Assembly: GCA_002469765.1 (NCBI GenBank)
Contig: DKNS01000167.1
Location: forward strand, 1 to 25,133
Direction of reading: 5' to 3'
Source: Flavobacteriales bacterium UBA7382
GTDB taxonomy: Bacteria; Bacteroidota; Bacteroidia; Flavobacteriales_D; Sanyastnellaceae
DNA: 25,133 bases
Made by a program: the position numbers and the translations under genes. Shown piece by piece: positions 1-7,626 of this stretch; position 1 is the first letter of the stretch; each line of letters starts with the position of its first letter. The notes beneath the pieces are model-generated. The model made no database searches. It worked only from the letters and a program-made list of their open reading frames with translations, and had not been told where the DNA came from.

Positions 1-1634
1 AGCACCCCTTCAGCCCAGGCTACGACTTTGACCATGGCGATCCGTGGACACGGGAATTTTGGAAGCGGGTCTTTGATTTTTGGATCGAGGAATTCCACAT
101 CGACGGGTATCGCATTGACTTGAGCAAGGGACTGACGCAAGTGGATTCGGGGTCAGACGTCGGCGCGTGGAACCAATACGACCAAAGCCGCGTGGACATC
201 TTGTTCGATTACGCCGACGACATCTGGGGCAACCATCCGGGCACGTATTTGATTTTGGAACACCTCGGCAACAACGACGAAGAGACGGCGCTTGCCAACG
301 GCGGGTTTATGATTTGGGGCAAAATGACCTCGGAATACACCCAAGCGGTGAAGGGCTACGACGGCGACATCAATTACAGCTCATGGCAAAACCGCGGCTA
401 CCAATGGCCCAACCTGTTGACCTACGCGGAGAGCCACGACGAGGAGCGCATGGCTTACGAGTTGCGCACGTATGGGAACGCATTCGACGGCTACGACGCC
501 AAAGAAGAGGCCACTGCGATGGACCGCTTGGCCATGGCGCATGCCTTCCTCCTGACCATTCCCGGGCCCAAAATGATGTGGCAGTGGGGCGAGCTGGGCT
601 ACGAGATTAGCATCTTTGACTGCCTCAACGGCACCTTCGCTGAAGATTGCAAGCTCAATGAGAAGCCGGCACCTTGGAACGATTTGGCCAACGAGAACCG
701 ACTGGGTTTGGCCAAGACCGTGGCCGCCTTGAACGATTTGAAAGCGAACCAACCCGCCTTCGGGACCTACGATTTTGACTTGGACGGTTCAGGCAAGGGC
801 AAGCGCATTCATCTGTACGGCCCAGATCAAAACGCGGTCCTCATCGGCAACTTTGATGTCGCGCCCATCAACATGGTCCCCGGATTCCCCTACACCGGAA
901 CGTGGTACGACCACTTCACGGGCTTGCCGACCCCGGTGAACAGCCTGAGCAACGCCATGACCTTGCAACCTGGGGAATGGCACCTTTACCTCGACACGCC
1001 ATTGCCCACGCCGGACACCGATGGTTCCGTGCCCATCTTGGTCAATGTCGGATGCACGGATCCTTTGGCCCAGAATTACGATGTCGCAGCAGAAGCAGAC
1101 AACGGGTCGTGCCTCTACGAGACGGTGCTTCAACTGGACATGGGAGACCTCGCGGTGGATGCCAATGGCATTCACGTGGCGGGATCTTTCCAAGGATGGA
1201 TTCCTTTGGACACGCCCATGGAGTTCGGCACTGACAGCATTTATCGCACGACCGTGGTGGCACAAGTGGGTTCCGAGGTGCAGTACAAGTTCCTCAATGG
1301 CAACGTGTGGGGTACCGACGAAGGCGTGCCTGCGGCATGTGGTGTGTCGAATGGCTTGGGCGGTTACAACCGCGCATTCGTCGTCCCCGCGGCCAACACC
1401 AGCCTCGACGTGCATTGTTTTGCCTCTTGCGAAGTGTGCGTCCCGGCGGGGCCGCTGGATTGCATGGCCGGCGATTGTTGCGGCGAAGGAACCGTTTGGG
1501 ATGCCAACTCAGGCACCTGCGTAGCGGAAGGTTCGCCGCCTTCGGATTGTGCCGAAGACCTGAACGGAGACGGCACGGTTGCCGTTTCGGACATCCTGCA
1601 ATTGCTTGGCGCCTTTGGGTTGGTGTGCAACTGA
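1..1634 (+). CDS. Secreted GH13 alpha-amylase, 5' end outside the window
   Basis: Endo-acting alpha-glucan hydrolase of glycoside hydrolase family 13. The reading frame is open from base 3, so the N-terminus lies upstream. The three catalytic regions are visible: GYRIDLSKG (nucleophile Asp at 117-119), ILEHLGNNDEE (acid/base Glu at 258-260) and ESHDEER (transition-state Asp at 438-440). After the barrel and a beta domain come a GCTDPLAQNYD repeat (about 1050-1112), a starch-binding-like beta module with VAGSFQGW and YKFLNGNVWG (about 1125-1440), a Cys-rich CGEGTVWD segment, and a dockerin-like tail DLNGDGTVAVSDILQLL (about 1551-1619) ending in Cys-Asn. The repeat and tail imply an exported protein. 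It is convergent with the FG-GAP gene, 56 bp away. The amylase assignment is firm; exact substrate and export route are inferred. Confidence 0.93.
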   Translation, partial: HPFSPGYDFDHGDPWTREFWKRVFDFWIEEFHIDGYRIDLSKGLTQVDSGSDVGAWNQYDQSRVDILFDYADDIWGNHPGTYLILEHLGNNDEETALANGGFMIWGKMTSEYTQAVKGYDGDINYSSWQNRGYQWPNLLTYAESHDEERMAYELRTYGNAFDGYDAKEEATAMDRLAMAHAFLLTIPGPKMMWQWGELGYEISIFDCLNGTFAEDCKLNEKPAPWNDLANENRLGLAKTVAALNDLKANQPAFGTYDFDLDGSGKGKRIHLYGPDQNAVLIGNFDVAPINMVPGFPYTGTWYDHFTGLPTPVNSLSNAMTLQPGEWHLYLDTPLPTPDTDGSVPILVNVGCTDPLAQNYDVAAEADNGSCLYETVLQLDMGDLAVDANGIHVAGSFQGWIPLDTPMEFGTDSIYRTTVVAQVGSEVQYKFLNGNVWGTDEGVPAACGVSNGLGGYNRAFVVPAANTSLDVHCFASCEVCVPAGPLDCMAGDCCGEGTVWDANSGTCVAEGSPPSDCAEDLNGDGTVAVSDILQLLGAFGLVCN

Positions 1635-1690
1635 TGGGCGCCTCAGCCCGATGGATCCAAAGCTGAAAAGGGCAAGGGGGAGAAGGCTGT

Positions 1691-3325
1691 TCAGTTGCAG
1701 GTGGTCCCAAACAACGTGAGAAACACCAACAGGTCGGAGGTGGCGCAGACGCCGTCCCCATCGAGATCCGTTTCGTCGGCGAAGCCACCATATGAGCTCA
1801 ACAGCACAAGCAGGTCGCCTGAGGCCCGTGCGAAATCGTAGTTGAAGTCGGCGAGGCAATTTGTGGGTTGGGTCAGCACATGGCGGGTGTCGATGGACAG
1901 TGCCTCATACGTCGTGCTCTCGGCGTTTGGCCAAGTCACAACCAAGGAGTCCACCGCGGTGTTTTCGCCCAAGCCCCAGTGCAAATCCAAGGTGCTTGCG
2001 CCGGAATAGCCTTGTCCGATGTTGACTTCATCCATGCGCACCTTGCCGTCGAAGTAGAGCGTGGCTCGGGCACCGACGGCATCTCGGTTGGTCAACGTGC
2101 CTTGCAACTTGACTTGGAGCCAGTGTCCGTTGGAGGCGTCGTTGCGCAACAATCCAAGTCCAGGCTGGGTGCCGCCCTTGGGCGTGGCAATGACCAAATC
2201 CAAGTCGCCGTCCCGGTCCAAATCCCCCATCGCCAATCCATAATCGGAGTAGGTGTGTTCCAGGGTGGCATCTCCTCCACTTACAGGCGTGAAGGTGTTG
2301 TCGCCATTGCCGTGGTACAGGATGTTGGGCAAAGGCGCGAACTGGTAATCGTTCACGATGTACAAATCCCATTCCCCGTCGTGGTCGTAATCGAAAAACA
2401 CACAACCCCACGTCATCCCTGAGTCACTCGTGCCCGAAGGCACGCTGATGTCTTCAAACGATCCGTCGCATTCGTTCAGGAACATCGCGCTGGGGTAGAG
2501 GTCGGTGATGTACAGGTCCAGCCATCCGTCGTGGTTGATGTCCGCCACGTCGACCCCCATGCAGTTGCCCTGGTAGTTCAAGCCGGCAAAAAAGGCGAGG
2601 TTGATGAACGAGCCGTCACCCTGGTTGCGGTACAACTTGTTGGTTTGGTTGGCGTCGTGGGTGAGGTACAAATCTTGGTCACCATCGTTGTCGTAATCGA
2701 AGAAGATGCTGCCCATGCCCACGCCTGTGTCGAGGGTTCCGGATTGTTGGTACACGTTGGTGAATCCTGTGCCCCCGTCGTTTTTGTAGAAGTGGTTGAC
2801 GTTGTTGATGTTGACCACATAGAGGTCGGTGAATCCATCGTTGTCGTAATCTGCAGCGTGGAGTGAGCGGCACATCAAGGTGCTGTTCATCCCATACGCT
2901 TCCGCCATGTCGACAAACGTCCCGTCGCCTTGGTTCACGTAGAAGCGATTGGGTGTGGGGCTGCTCCCCCCAAATCCATTGCCGGTGGCCAAATCGAGAT
3001 CCCCGTCGTTGTCAAAATCCAACCAGATGGCCGCGTTGGTGAAGCCCTGATCTGCCACCCCCGCTTCGGCTGCGACGTCCGTGAAGGTCATGTCTCCGTT
3101 GTTGCGGTAGAGGGCGTTGGGGGCAAATTTGGAACCCACGTAGATGTCCTCCCATCCATCGTTGTCGTAGTCCCCGATGGCCACGGCGTGGTGCTGCCCT
3201 TCCGCCAAGAGTCCGGCAGACGCGCCAATGTCGACAAATGTGGGAACCCCTTGGCCAAAGCTTTGGGAACTGACGCAAGTCAAAGCCAGCACAAGGGATG
3301 TGGAGAGGGAGAGGAGACGCAACAT
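1691..3325 (-). CDS. Secreted FG-GAP/VCBS repeat protein with ASPIC/UnbV domain and dockerin-like tail
   Basis: A 544-residue exported protein. The ATG at 3325 is chosen because it begins a good signal peptide (MLRLLSLSTSLVLALTCVSS); the frame is open 28 codons further upstream but that part does not look like protein. Seven FG-GAP/VCBS calcium-loop repeats of the type DYDNDGWEDIYV lie near residues 51, 102, 158, 209, 261, 311 and 367, predicting a seven-bladed beta-propeller like CRTAC1. An ASPIC/UnbV domain follows (about 415-480, VGARATLYF and LHWGLGE). The C-terminus (492-540) carries two calcium-loop-like units, DFNYDFARASGDLLVLL and DLDGDGVCATSDLLVFL, and ends in Cys-Asn like the neighbouring amylase. 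Such propellers usually act in adhesion or extracellular binding; the ligand cannot be told. A weak TAGATTGG box at 3350-3343 could be its promoter. Confidence 0.9.
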   Translation of the reverse strand: MLRLLSLSTSLVLALTCVSSQSFGQGVPTFVDIGASAGLLAEGQHHAVAIGDYDNDGWEDIYVGSKFAPNALYRNNGDMTFTDVAAEAGVADQGFTNAAIWLDFDNDGDLDLATGNGFGGSSPTPNRFYVNQGDGTFVDMAEAYGMNSTLMCRSLHAADYDNDGFTDLYVVNINNVNHFYKNDGGTGFTNVYQQSGTLDTGVGMGSIFFDYDNDGDQDLYLTHDANQTNKLYRNQGDGSFINLAFFAGLNYQGNCMGVDVADINHDGWLDLYITDLYPSAMFLNECDGSFEDISVPSGTSDSGMTWGCVFFDYDHDGEWDLYIVNDYQFAPLPNILYHGNGDNTFTPVSGGDATLEHTYSDYGLAMGDLDRDGDLDLVIATPKGGTQPGLGLLRNDASNGHWLQVKLQGTLTNRDAVGARATLYFDGKVRMDEVNIGQGYSGASTLDLHWGLGENTAVDSLVVTWPNAESTTYEALSIDTRHVLTQPTNCLADFNYDFARASGDLLVLLSSYGGFADETDLDGDGVCATSDLLVFLTLFGTTCN

Positions 3326-3456
3326 GGGTACAGCAGGAGGTCCCAATCTAAGACTCAGTCTGCATTCTGTCGTGAAGTGGGGTCTTGAGATGCATTTTTG
3401 AGAAAGCATTCATCGCAGAATGAGGCAGGTGTGAAGAACTTTATTTGGGATTCATC

Positions 3457-3478
3457 ATATAATTCCTAGGTGTTATAT
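3457..3478. promoter_or_regulatory. Operator-like dyad upstream of the small ORF
   Basis: A 22-bp dyad with arms ATATAA (3457-3462) and TTATAT (3473-3478) around a perfect CCTAGG centre (3465-3470); 9 of 11 positions are symmetric. It overlaps a possible Bacteroidota promoter, TTG at 3445-3447 then 19 bp then TAGGTGTT (two mismatches to TAnnTTTG), and ends 7 bp before the ATG at 3486. The symmetry is directly visible. A role as repressor site is inference, and AT-rich dyads also occur by chance. Confidence 0.3.
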
Positions 3479-3485
3479 CAAGGTC

Positions 3486-3566
3486 ATGCTAAGTTTGAGC
3501 GTGCATCAAGAAAACAGTGTGATGCAAATGCGTTGGCTGTTTGATTGGGTACAAGTAGATTGTTAG
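3486..3566 (+). CDS. Possible 26-residue small protein or leader peptide
   Basis: ATG to TAG, 26 codons, starting MLSLSVHQENSV and containing the Trp-rich segment MRWLFDWVQ. It sits in the only long gap of the window and its stop codon is 4 nt before a strong terminator hairpin, the arrangement expected of a complete short transcript. An exact TAAGTTTG box at 3490-3497 lies inside it and could instead start a non-coding RNA of about 100 nt. I recognise no homologue. A 26-codon ORF can arise by chance, so confidence is low; conservation in relatives would decide. Confidence 0.25.
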   Translation: MLSLSVHQENSVMQMRWLFDWVQVDC

Positions 3567-3570
3567 GATG

Positions 3571-3599
3571 GAAGGGCGCCTCGGCGCCCTTCTTTTTTT
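3571..3599 (+). terminator. Strong rho-independent terminator upstream of rpsT
   Basis: Perfect inverted repeat GAAGGGCGCC / GGCGCCCTTC (3571-3580 and 3583-3592), followed at once by a T tract to 3599. It points in the plus direction. No recognised plus-strand gene lies between the amylase stop at 1634 and this hairpin, so it probably ends the small transcript proposed at about 3480-3566. The rpsT promoter begins just after it. Confidence 0.85.
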
Positions 3600-3608
3600 G
3601 GCCCAAAG

Positions 3609-3638
3609 TTGCATGCCCCGCCTTCCTCACTATATTTG
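3609..3638 (+). promoter_or_regulatory. Bacteroidota-type promoter of rpsT
   Basis: TTG at 3609-3611, a 19-bp spacer and TATATTTG at 3631-3638 match the primary sigma-factor consensus of Bacteroidota (-33 TTG, -7 TAnnTTTG) exactly, including spacing. Transcription should begin near 3643-3646, giving an rpsT leader of about 20 nt. Its place just after a terminator and just before a ribosomal protein gene supports it. Confidence 0.8.
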
Positions 3639-3665
3639 CACCCCTGTTTTAGATAGGTAGACATC

Positions 3666-3917
3666 ATGGCACATCACAAATCAGCCCTCAAGCGCATTCG
3701 GTCCGACGAGAAAAAGCGTGACCGCAACCGTTATCAGCACAAGACGGCCCGCAATGCGGTCCGCAAGCTTCGCGCATCCACCGATGCGAAAGAAGCAACT
3801 GCCTTGTTGCCGTTGGTGAGTGCCATGTTGGACAAACTGGCCAAGCGCAACGTCATCCATAAGAACAAGGCCTCCAACTTGAAGTCGAGCTTGACCAAAC
3901 ATGTGTCCAGCCTTTGA
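3666..3917 (+). CDS. rpsT: 30S ribosomal protein S20
   Basis: An 83-residue, very basic protein that binds 16S rRNA and is needed for assembly of the small subunit. The start MAHHKSALKRIRSDEKKR and the long helical Lys/Arg/Ala-rich body ending NKASNLKSSLTKHV are typical of bacterial S20, and the length is normal. It is monocistronic by appearance: its own consensus promoter lies upstream, and a strong terminator follows 33 bp after the stop. Confidence 0.97.
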   Translation: MAHHKSALKRIRSDEKKRDRNRYQHKTARNAVRKLRASTDAKEATALLPLVSAMLDKLAKRNVIHKNKASNLKSSLTKHVSSL

Positions 3918-3950
3918 ACAATCGACTCTGAGTTGACGCTCAAGAACTTT

Positions 3951-3982
3951 AAACCCGTTGTCTTAGACAGCGGGTTTTTTTT
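3951..3982 (+). terminator. Rho-independent terminator of rpsT
   Basis: A 12-bp stem formed by AAACCCGTTGTC (3951-3962) and GACAGCGGGTTT (3966-3977), with one T-G wobble and a TTA loop, followed by a run of T to 3982. It lies just behind rpsT. The T run ends only 5 nt before the radC start codon, so any transcript from rpsT into radC must read through it. Confidence 0.85.
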
Positions 3983-3987
3983 GTGCC

Positions 3988-4653
3988 ATGTTTGAGCATG
4001 AAAGGCCACGAGCACGCGCGGCCAAAGAAGGGTTGGGTGCGCTGAACGACCGAGAATTGATTGCCCTTTTGCTGGGGACCGGCCATCGGGGACGGTCGGC
4101 GGAATCCTTGGCCAAAGAAGTGCTCGAATTGGCGCAGGGCTGCCTGAACAATTTGGCGTCATGGCCCGTGGAAAGCCTCACAGTGGTGGATGGCATAGGA
4201 CCGGCGAAGGCCACGTTGGTGGCAGCCGCCATGGAATTGGGGCGCAGAAGGGAGGGGCACCAGCAGCGTGCGGGATCGTGGGTCAAGACCAGTCAAGATG
4301 TTCGGAACCGTTTCGTGTCGCGCCTTGGAGATTTGCAGCACGAAGAGTTTTGGGTTCTGCTTTTGAGGCGTTCCAACCACGTGCTGGCAGAAATCTGCAT
4401 TTCTAGGGGAGGTTTGACAGGCACTGTGGTCGATCCTAAACTCGTCTTTGGGCGTGCTTTGGCCATGCGTGCGGCAGCCCTCGTGTTGGTCCACAACCAC
4501 CCCTCCGGCAATCCCCAGCCAAGTGAGGCTGATCGTCGCTTGACTTTGACTTTGTCCGAGGCGGGCAAGCACTTGGACCTTCCCGTTTTGGACCATGTGA
4601 TTGTGGCCGGAAAAGCGTTCGTTAGCTTTGCAGACCAAGGTTGGCTCCCATGA
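3988..4653 (+). CDS. radC: RadC/JAB-domain protein
   Basis: A 221-residue RadC-family protein (UPF0758). The N-terminal part has a helix-hairpin-helix motif (VDGIGPAKATLVAAAMELGRR region, about 67-88). The C-terminal JAB/MPN domain has the complete JAMM metal set: a Glu in HEEFW (about 119-120), HNHPSGNP with His169 and His171, and Asp182. The fold is that of a zinc peptidase-like domain; the historic link to DNA repair is weak and the true role is unknown. The start MFEHERPRARAAKEG fits the family, whose members begin just before an ERPR motif; an in-frame stop at 3964-3966 rules out a much longer form. The stop overlaps the next gene's ATG. Confidence 0.93.
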   Translation: MFEHERPRARAAKEGLGALNDRELIALLLGTGHRGRSAESLAKEVLELAQGCLNNLASWPVESLTVVDGIGPAKATLVAAAMELGRRREGHQQRAGSWVKTSQDVRNRFVSRLGDLQHEEFWVLLLRRSNHVLAEICISRGGLTGTVVDPKLVFGRALAMRAAALVLVHNHPSGNPQPSEADRRLTLTLSEAGKHLDLPVLDHVIVAGKAFVSFADQGWLP

Positions 4654-5786
4654 ATTTATCCAAGCACATGTTGATTGTGGTGGGGGCAAGGCCCCAGTTC
4701 ATCAAGGCTGCGGCTTTGCACCGCGCGTTGAAGGATGCTGGCGGTTGGCGCAGCACTTGGTTGCACAGCGGTCAGCACCACGACGAGGCCTTGAGTGGTC
4801 AGTTCTTCCATGAATTGGGGTTGCCTCAACCTGATGTGCGTTTGGCGCCCAACGCCACCAGCCGTGAACTCCGCTTGGGAGACATGATGGGAGGCATTCG
4901 ATCGGCCATCGATGCACATCGTCCGGCTTGGGTCGTGGTGTTCGGCGACACAGATTCCACGCTCGCAGGGGCATGGGCTGCGACGGCCAGGCAAGTTCCA
5001 TTGATTCACATCGAAGCAGGTCTGCGTTCGCAAGATTGGCGCATGCCAGAGGAGGTGAATCGGGTCCTGACCGATCGAATGTCTTCGGTGTTGGTGTGTC
5101 CGACCTATGCCGCTGTGGATCACCTGAGACGTGAAGCCATCGTGGACAACTCGGTCGATGGAGAGGGGCCTTCGGTGCTGAAGCCTTGGGTGCTGAAGAC
5201 CGGAGACATCATGCACGACAACGCCGTTCACTTCAAGGCGCAATTCGACATCGTCAAGGCACGTTCAGGAAGGGTTTTGATGACCATGCATCGCCCTGGC
5301 AATGTGGATGACCCAGACCTTCTCTGGTCGTGGGTCGAGGCCATTGGCGCATGGCTAAAGTCGCAGGATTTGCGCGCGGTTTGGCCCATCCACCCTCGCA
5401 CCAAGAAGTGCCTGCAGAGCTCTTCGCAGCCTTGGTGGGACAGGTTGGAATCGTTGGGCATGGATGCAGCGCCCCCAATGGGTTACGTGGAGCTGCTGAA
5501 GGCCGTTCACGAAGCGCCCTTGGTGTTGACCGACAGCGGAGGCGTCCAAAAGGAAGCATACTCCTTGGGAAGGCGGTGCATCGTGTTGCGAGACTGCACA
5601 GAGTGGACGGAACAAGTGGAAGAGGGACAATCTGTGCTATGCCCAGCCCCCAGGTCGTTGAAGGACAGCGCCGACAGGTTGCTCGGACATGGTCCGTTTA
5701 CCCCGGGGTCGCTCTATGGAAATGGCCACGCCGCCACTGAACTCATGGTCAAGCTTAACCTCATGTTGAAAGGGTTGGATGGCTGA
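4650..5786 (+). CDS. wecB: UDP-N-acetylglucosamine 2-epimerase (non-hydrolysing) family
   Basis: A 378-residue enzyme expected to interconvert UDP-GlcNAc and UDP-ManNAc (or a related UDP-sugar) for surface polysaccharide synthesis in the cytoplasm. Family motifs are complete: VVGARPQFIKA (10-20), FGDTDST with Asp100, HIEAGLRS with Glu122, PEEVNR (133-138), MTMHRPGN with His214, IHPRT with His248 and TDSGGVQKEA with Asp295. The ATG at 4650 is chosen because it overlaps the radC TGA as ATGA; a TTG at 4641 and an ATG at 4668 are the alternatives. It overlaps the deacetylase gene by 8 nt. The family is certain; the exact sugar is inferred. Confidence 0.9.
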   Translation: MNLSKHMLIVVGARPQFIKAAALHRALKDAGGWRSTWLHSGQHHDEALSGQFFHELGLPQPDVRLAPNATSRELRLGDMMGGIRSAIDAHRPAWVVVFGDTDSTLAGAWAATARQVPLIHIEAGLRSQDWRMPEEVNRVLTDRMSSVLVCPTYAAVDHLRREAIVDNSVDGEGPSVLKPWVLKTGDIMHDNAVHFKAQFDIVKARSGRVLMTMHRPGNVDDPDLLWSWVEAIGAWLKSQDLRAVWPIHPRTKKCLQSSSQPWWDRLESLGMDAAPPMGYVELLKAVHEAPLVLTDSGGVQKEAYSLGRRCIVLRDCTEWTEQVEEGQSVLCPAPRSLKDSADRLLGHGPFTPGSLYGNGHAATELMVKLNLMLKGLDG

Positions 5787-7146
5787 TTCATCGTCACATG
5801 CCCCATGGGTGGTGCGGAGTGCGCATGCCTTGTCGCCCAGGCAGACATATGTCTTGGATCAGGTGTTCTGTAGTTGGTTGAAGTCGTCTTGGACTTGGGA
5901 ACGACAAGATCGCGGCGCTGCGACCCTTCTCGTTCTCCACGGCGTTGAAGTTGTAAGATGGCATGACCACCCTTTGGTGACGGCAGAGATCCAACCTCAG
6001 GATGACATCCACATTGGCTGGACGGCTTGGCATCACGGAGACTTGGCCATTCATGTCCCTTGCGCATTGAATGGAGAGGGAAGATGCTTGCCTTTTGACC
6101 CCTTGGCCGCCACCTTTCATGGGCTCACATGCTGGGAGGAACAAGCGGGGAGGGTGGCCTTGGACGAACACGGTCGTCCTCAACGGTTTCCCAAAGCTTG
6201 GATGTCTTTGCAGGGTTCTAGTCAATGTCAAGGGCAGGTCATCTCGGCGGCCCTGCAGCCCCGATGGCCGTGGTTGGACATGATGTGGCACGCCATCGTA
6301 GGCCGGACAATGGCCACACAGCCATTGACGTGCGACTGGACATTTGATGTGGACGTCGCGTTCAAGCACAAGGGCCGCTCACGCTTAAAATCCTCGCTGC
6401 TGCAAATGCGTGACCTTGGGTTGGGCCGTTGGGATGTGGTCCAAGAGCGGTTCATGGTCAACCGAGGGTGGGCTCAAGACCCCTACGCCACGTTCGACTG
6501 GGTGTTGCGGCATCACCAGGGAGAACCTGTGACGTTTCATGTGCTTGCCGCGATGCGCAAACGTCCCCACGACATTGGCTTGAATCCTCATGGAGCCACG
6601 TTGCCTCGGTTGGTGGATGAATTGGCACGGTGCCCAGACGTCGTGGTGAGGTGGCACCCTGGCTGGCATGCCATGGAAAACCCTCAATTGGCGAAGATGG
6701 AGCAAGCGCGATTGAAGTCGTGGTCTGGCATGCGTTGCGACGAAGTGAGGACCCATTTTTTGAGGGGACAGCCAGGGATGTTGTGGAGGCAATGGGTGGA
6801 CATGGGCGTCAAGGTGGACAGTTCGCTGGGATGGGCCCACGACGTCGGGTTCCGAGCGGGTACAAGTCGAGATTTCCAAGCGTTCGATGTGGGTGGCAAC
6901 GAGAGGCTTCCCCTGATGCTCCAGCCCTTGGTGGCCATGGATGAAGCCATGCGTGGAAAGCTGGGATGGTCTCCCCTCGAAGCCGAACAGCACTTGGTCA
7001 GCATCTTGGATGTGGTCGCTTCTGTGGGAGGGGTTTGGCGGATGTGTTGGCACAACACTTCGGTCAGTGACACGGGTGCATGGGCCGGTTGGAAGTCAAC
7101 ATACGTTGGCATCACCCGGAAGGCCCAGAGCATGACTGTGAGGTAA
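5779..7146 (+). CDS. DUF7033-type polysaccharide deacetylase-like protein
   Basis: A 455-residue protein resembling the Bacteroidota DUF7033/polysaccharide deacetylase family, which is expected to remove acetyl groups from surface glycans. Landmarks recalled for the family: TFDVDVAFKHK (188-198, metal Asp190/192), DPYATFDWV (234-242), RTHFLR (324-329), DSSLGWAHDVGFRAGT (347-362) and WRMCWHNTSVSD near the C-terminus. Where relatives as I remember them read GLHPSY, this protein reads GLNPHG (267-272), so a metal-binding His may be displaced or lost. There is no signal peptide, as is usual for this family. It overlaps the epimerase gene by 8 nt, consistent with one polysaccharide-modifying unit. 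Activity is unproven. Confidence 0.75.
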   Translation: MADSSSHAPWVVRSAHALSPRQTYVLDQVFCSWLKSSWTWERQDRGAATLLVLHGVEVVRWHDHPLVTAEIQPQDDIHIGWTAWHHGDLAIHVPCALNGEGRCLPFDPLAATFHGLTCWEEQAGRVALDEHGRPQRFPKAWMSLQGSSQCQGQVISAALQPRWPWLDMMWHAIVGRTMATQPLTCDWTFDVDVAFKHKGRSRLKSSLLQMRDLGLGRWDVVQERFMVNRGWAQDPYATFDWVLRHHQGEPVTFHVLAAMRKRPHDIGLNPHGATLPRLVDELARCPDVVVRWHPGWHAMENPQLAKMEQARLKSWSGMRCDEVRTHFLRGQPGMLWRQWVDMGVKVDSSLGWAHDVGFRAGTSRDFQAFDVGGNERLPLMLQPLVAMDEAMRGKLGWSPLEAEQHLVSILDVVASVGGVWRMCWHNTSVSDTGAWAGWKSTYVGITRKAQSMTVR

Positions 7147-7155
7147 CTTCAGGCC

Positions 7156-7626
7156 ATGGAGTGGCAAGCATTGGACACGGCGTTGGCCCTAGAGTATGTC
7201 GCTTGGGCAACTGTGGCAGTGCTCAAATTCATTGTCACGCCCTCCTTGATGATGGCCACCGGCCATCCGTGGTGGGCTGCTTGGGGGGTGACTTCAGCTG
7301 GAGCAGCAGGGGGTGTCTGGGTGGTGTGGCACTCCGGCAAACGCTTGTTTTCTTGGTTTGAGGAGAAACTGGGTTCCCGTGAAGGGCGAGGAAAGCGCAC
7401 CTTTACGGCAGGACGCCGTCGCATCGTGTGTTTGAAAAATAGCCTTGGACTGAACGGGCTCTTGGCGGTCTCGGGCCTGATTTCCGTGCCAATTGCCACG
7501 ACGTTGGCGGCCAAATACTTCCGAGACCAACCTTGGGTCATGCAGCGCTTGATACTTGCCTTTACCCTTTGGGCTTTGGCTTTGGCTGTTGTCTCCTGGG
7601 TGGTCAAAAATGCACAAATGTCATGA
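7156..7626 (+). CDS. Small four-helix membrane protein of unknown function
   Basis: A 156-residue protein that I do not recognise by name. Four hydrophobic stretches are visible at about 13-35, 38-58, 98-118 and 130-150. The loop between the second and third is strongly basic (KLGSREGRGKRTFTAGRRR) and is probably cytoplasmic. A GLLAVSGLISVPIATTLAAKYF stretch recalls small Bacteroidota inner-membrane proteins with a conserved Pro in the third helix. The start is 9 nt after the deacetylase stop and the stop overlaps the next ATG as ATGA, so it belongs to the same operon. No function is proposed. Confidence 0.7.
   Translation: MEWQALDTALALEYVAWATVAVLKFIVTPSLMMATGHPWWAAWGVTSAGAAGGVWVVWHSGKRLFSWFEEKLGSREGRGKRTFTAGRRRIVCLKNSLGLNGLLAVSGLISVPIATTLAAKYFRDQPWVMQRLILAFTLWALALAVVSWVVKNAQMS

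Noticed and set aside
1635..1690. Terminator between the convergent amylase and FG-GAP genes
   Set aside because: No inverted repeat with a T run is visible in these 56 bp.
3326..3570. Possible tRNA gene in the long gap, to explain the terminator at 3571
   Set aside because: No T-loop GTTCRA pattern, acceptor stem or D-arm could be found.
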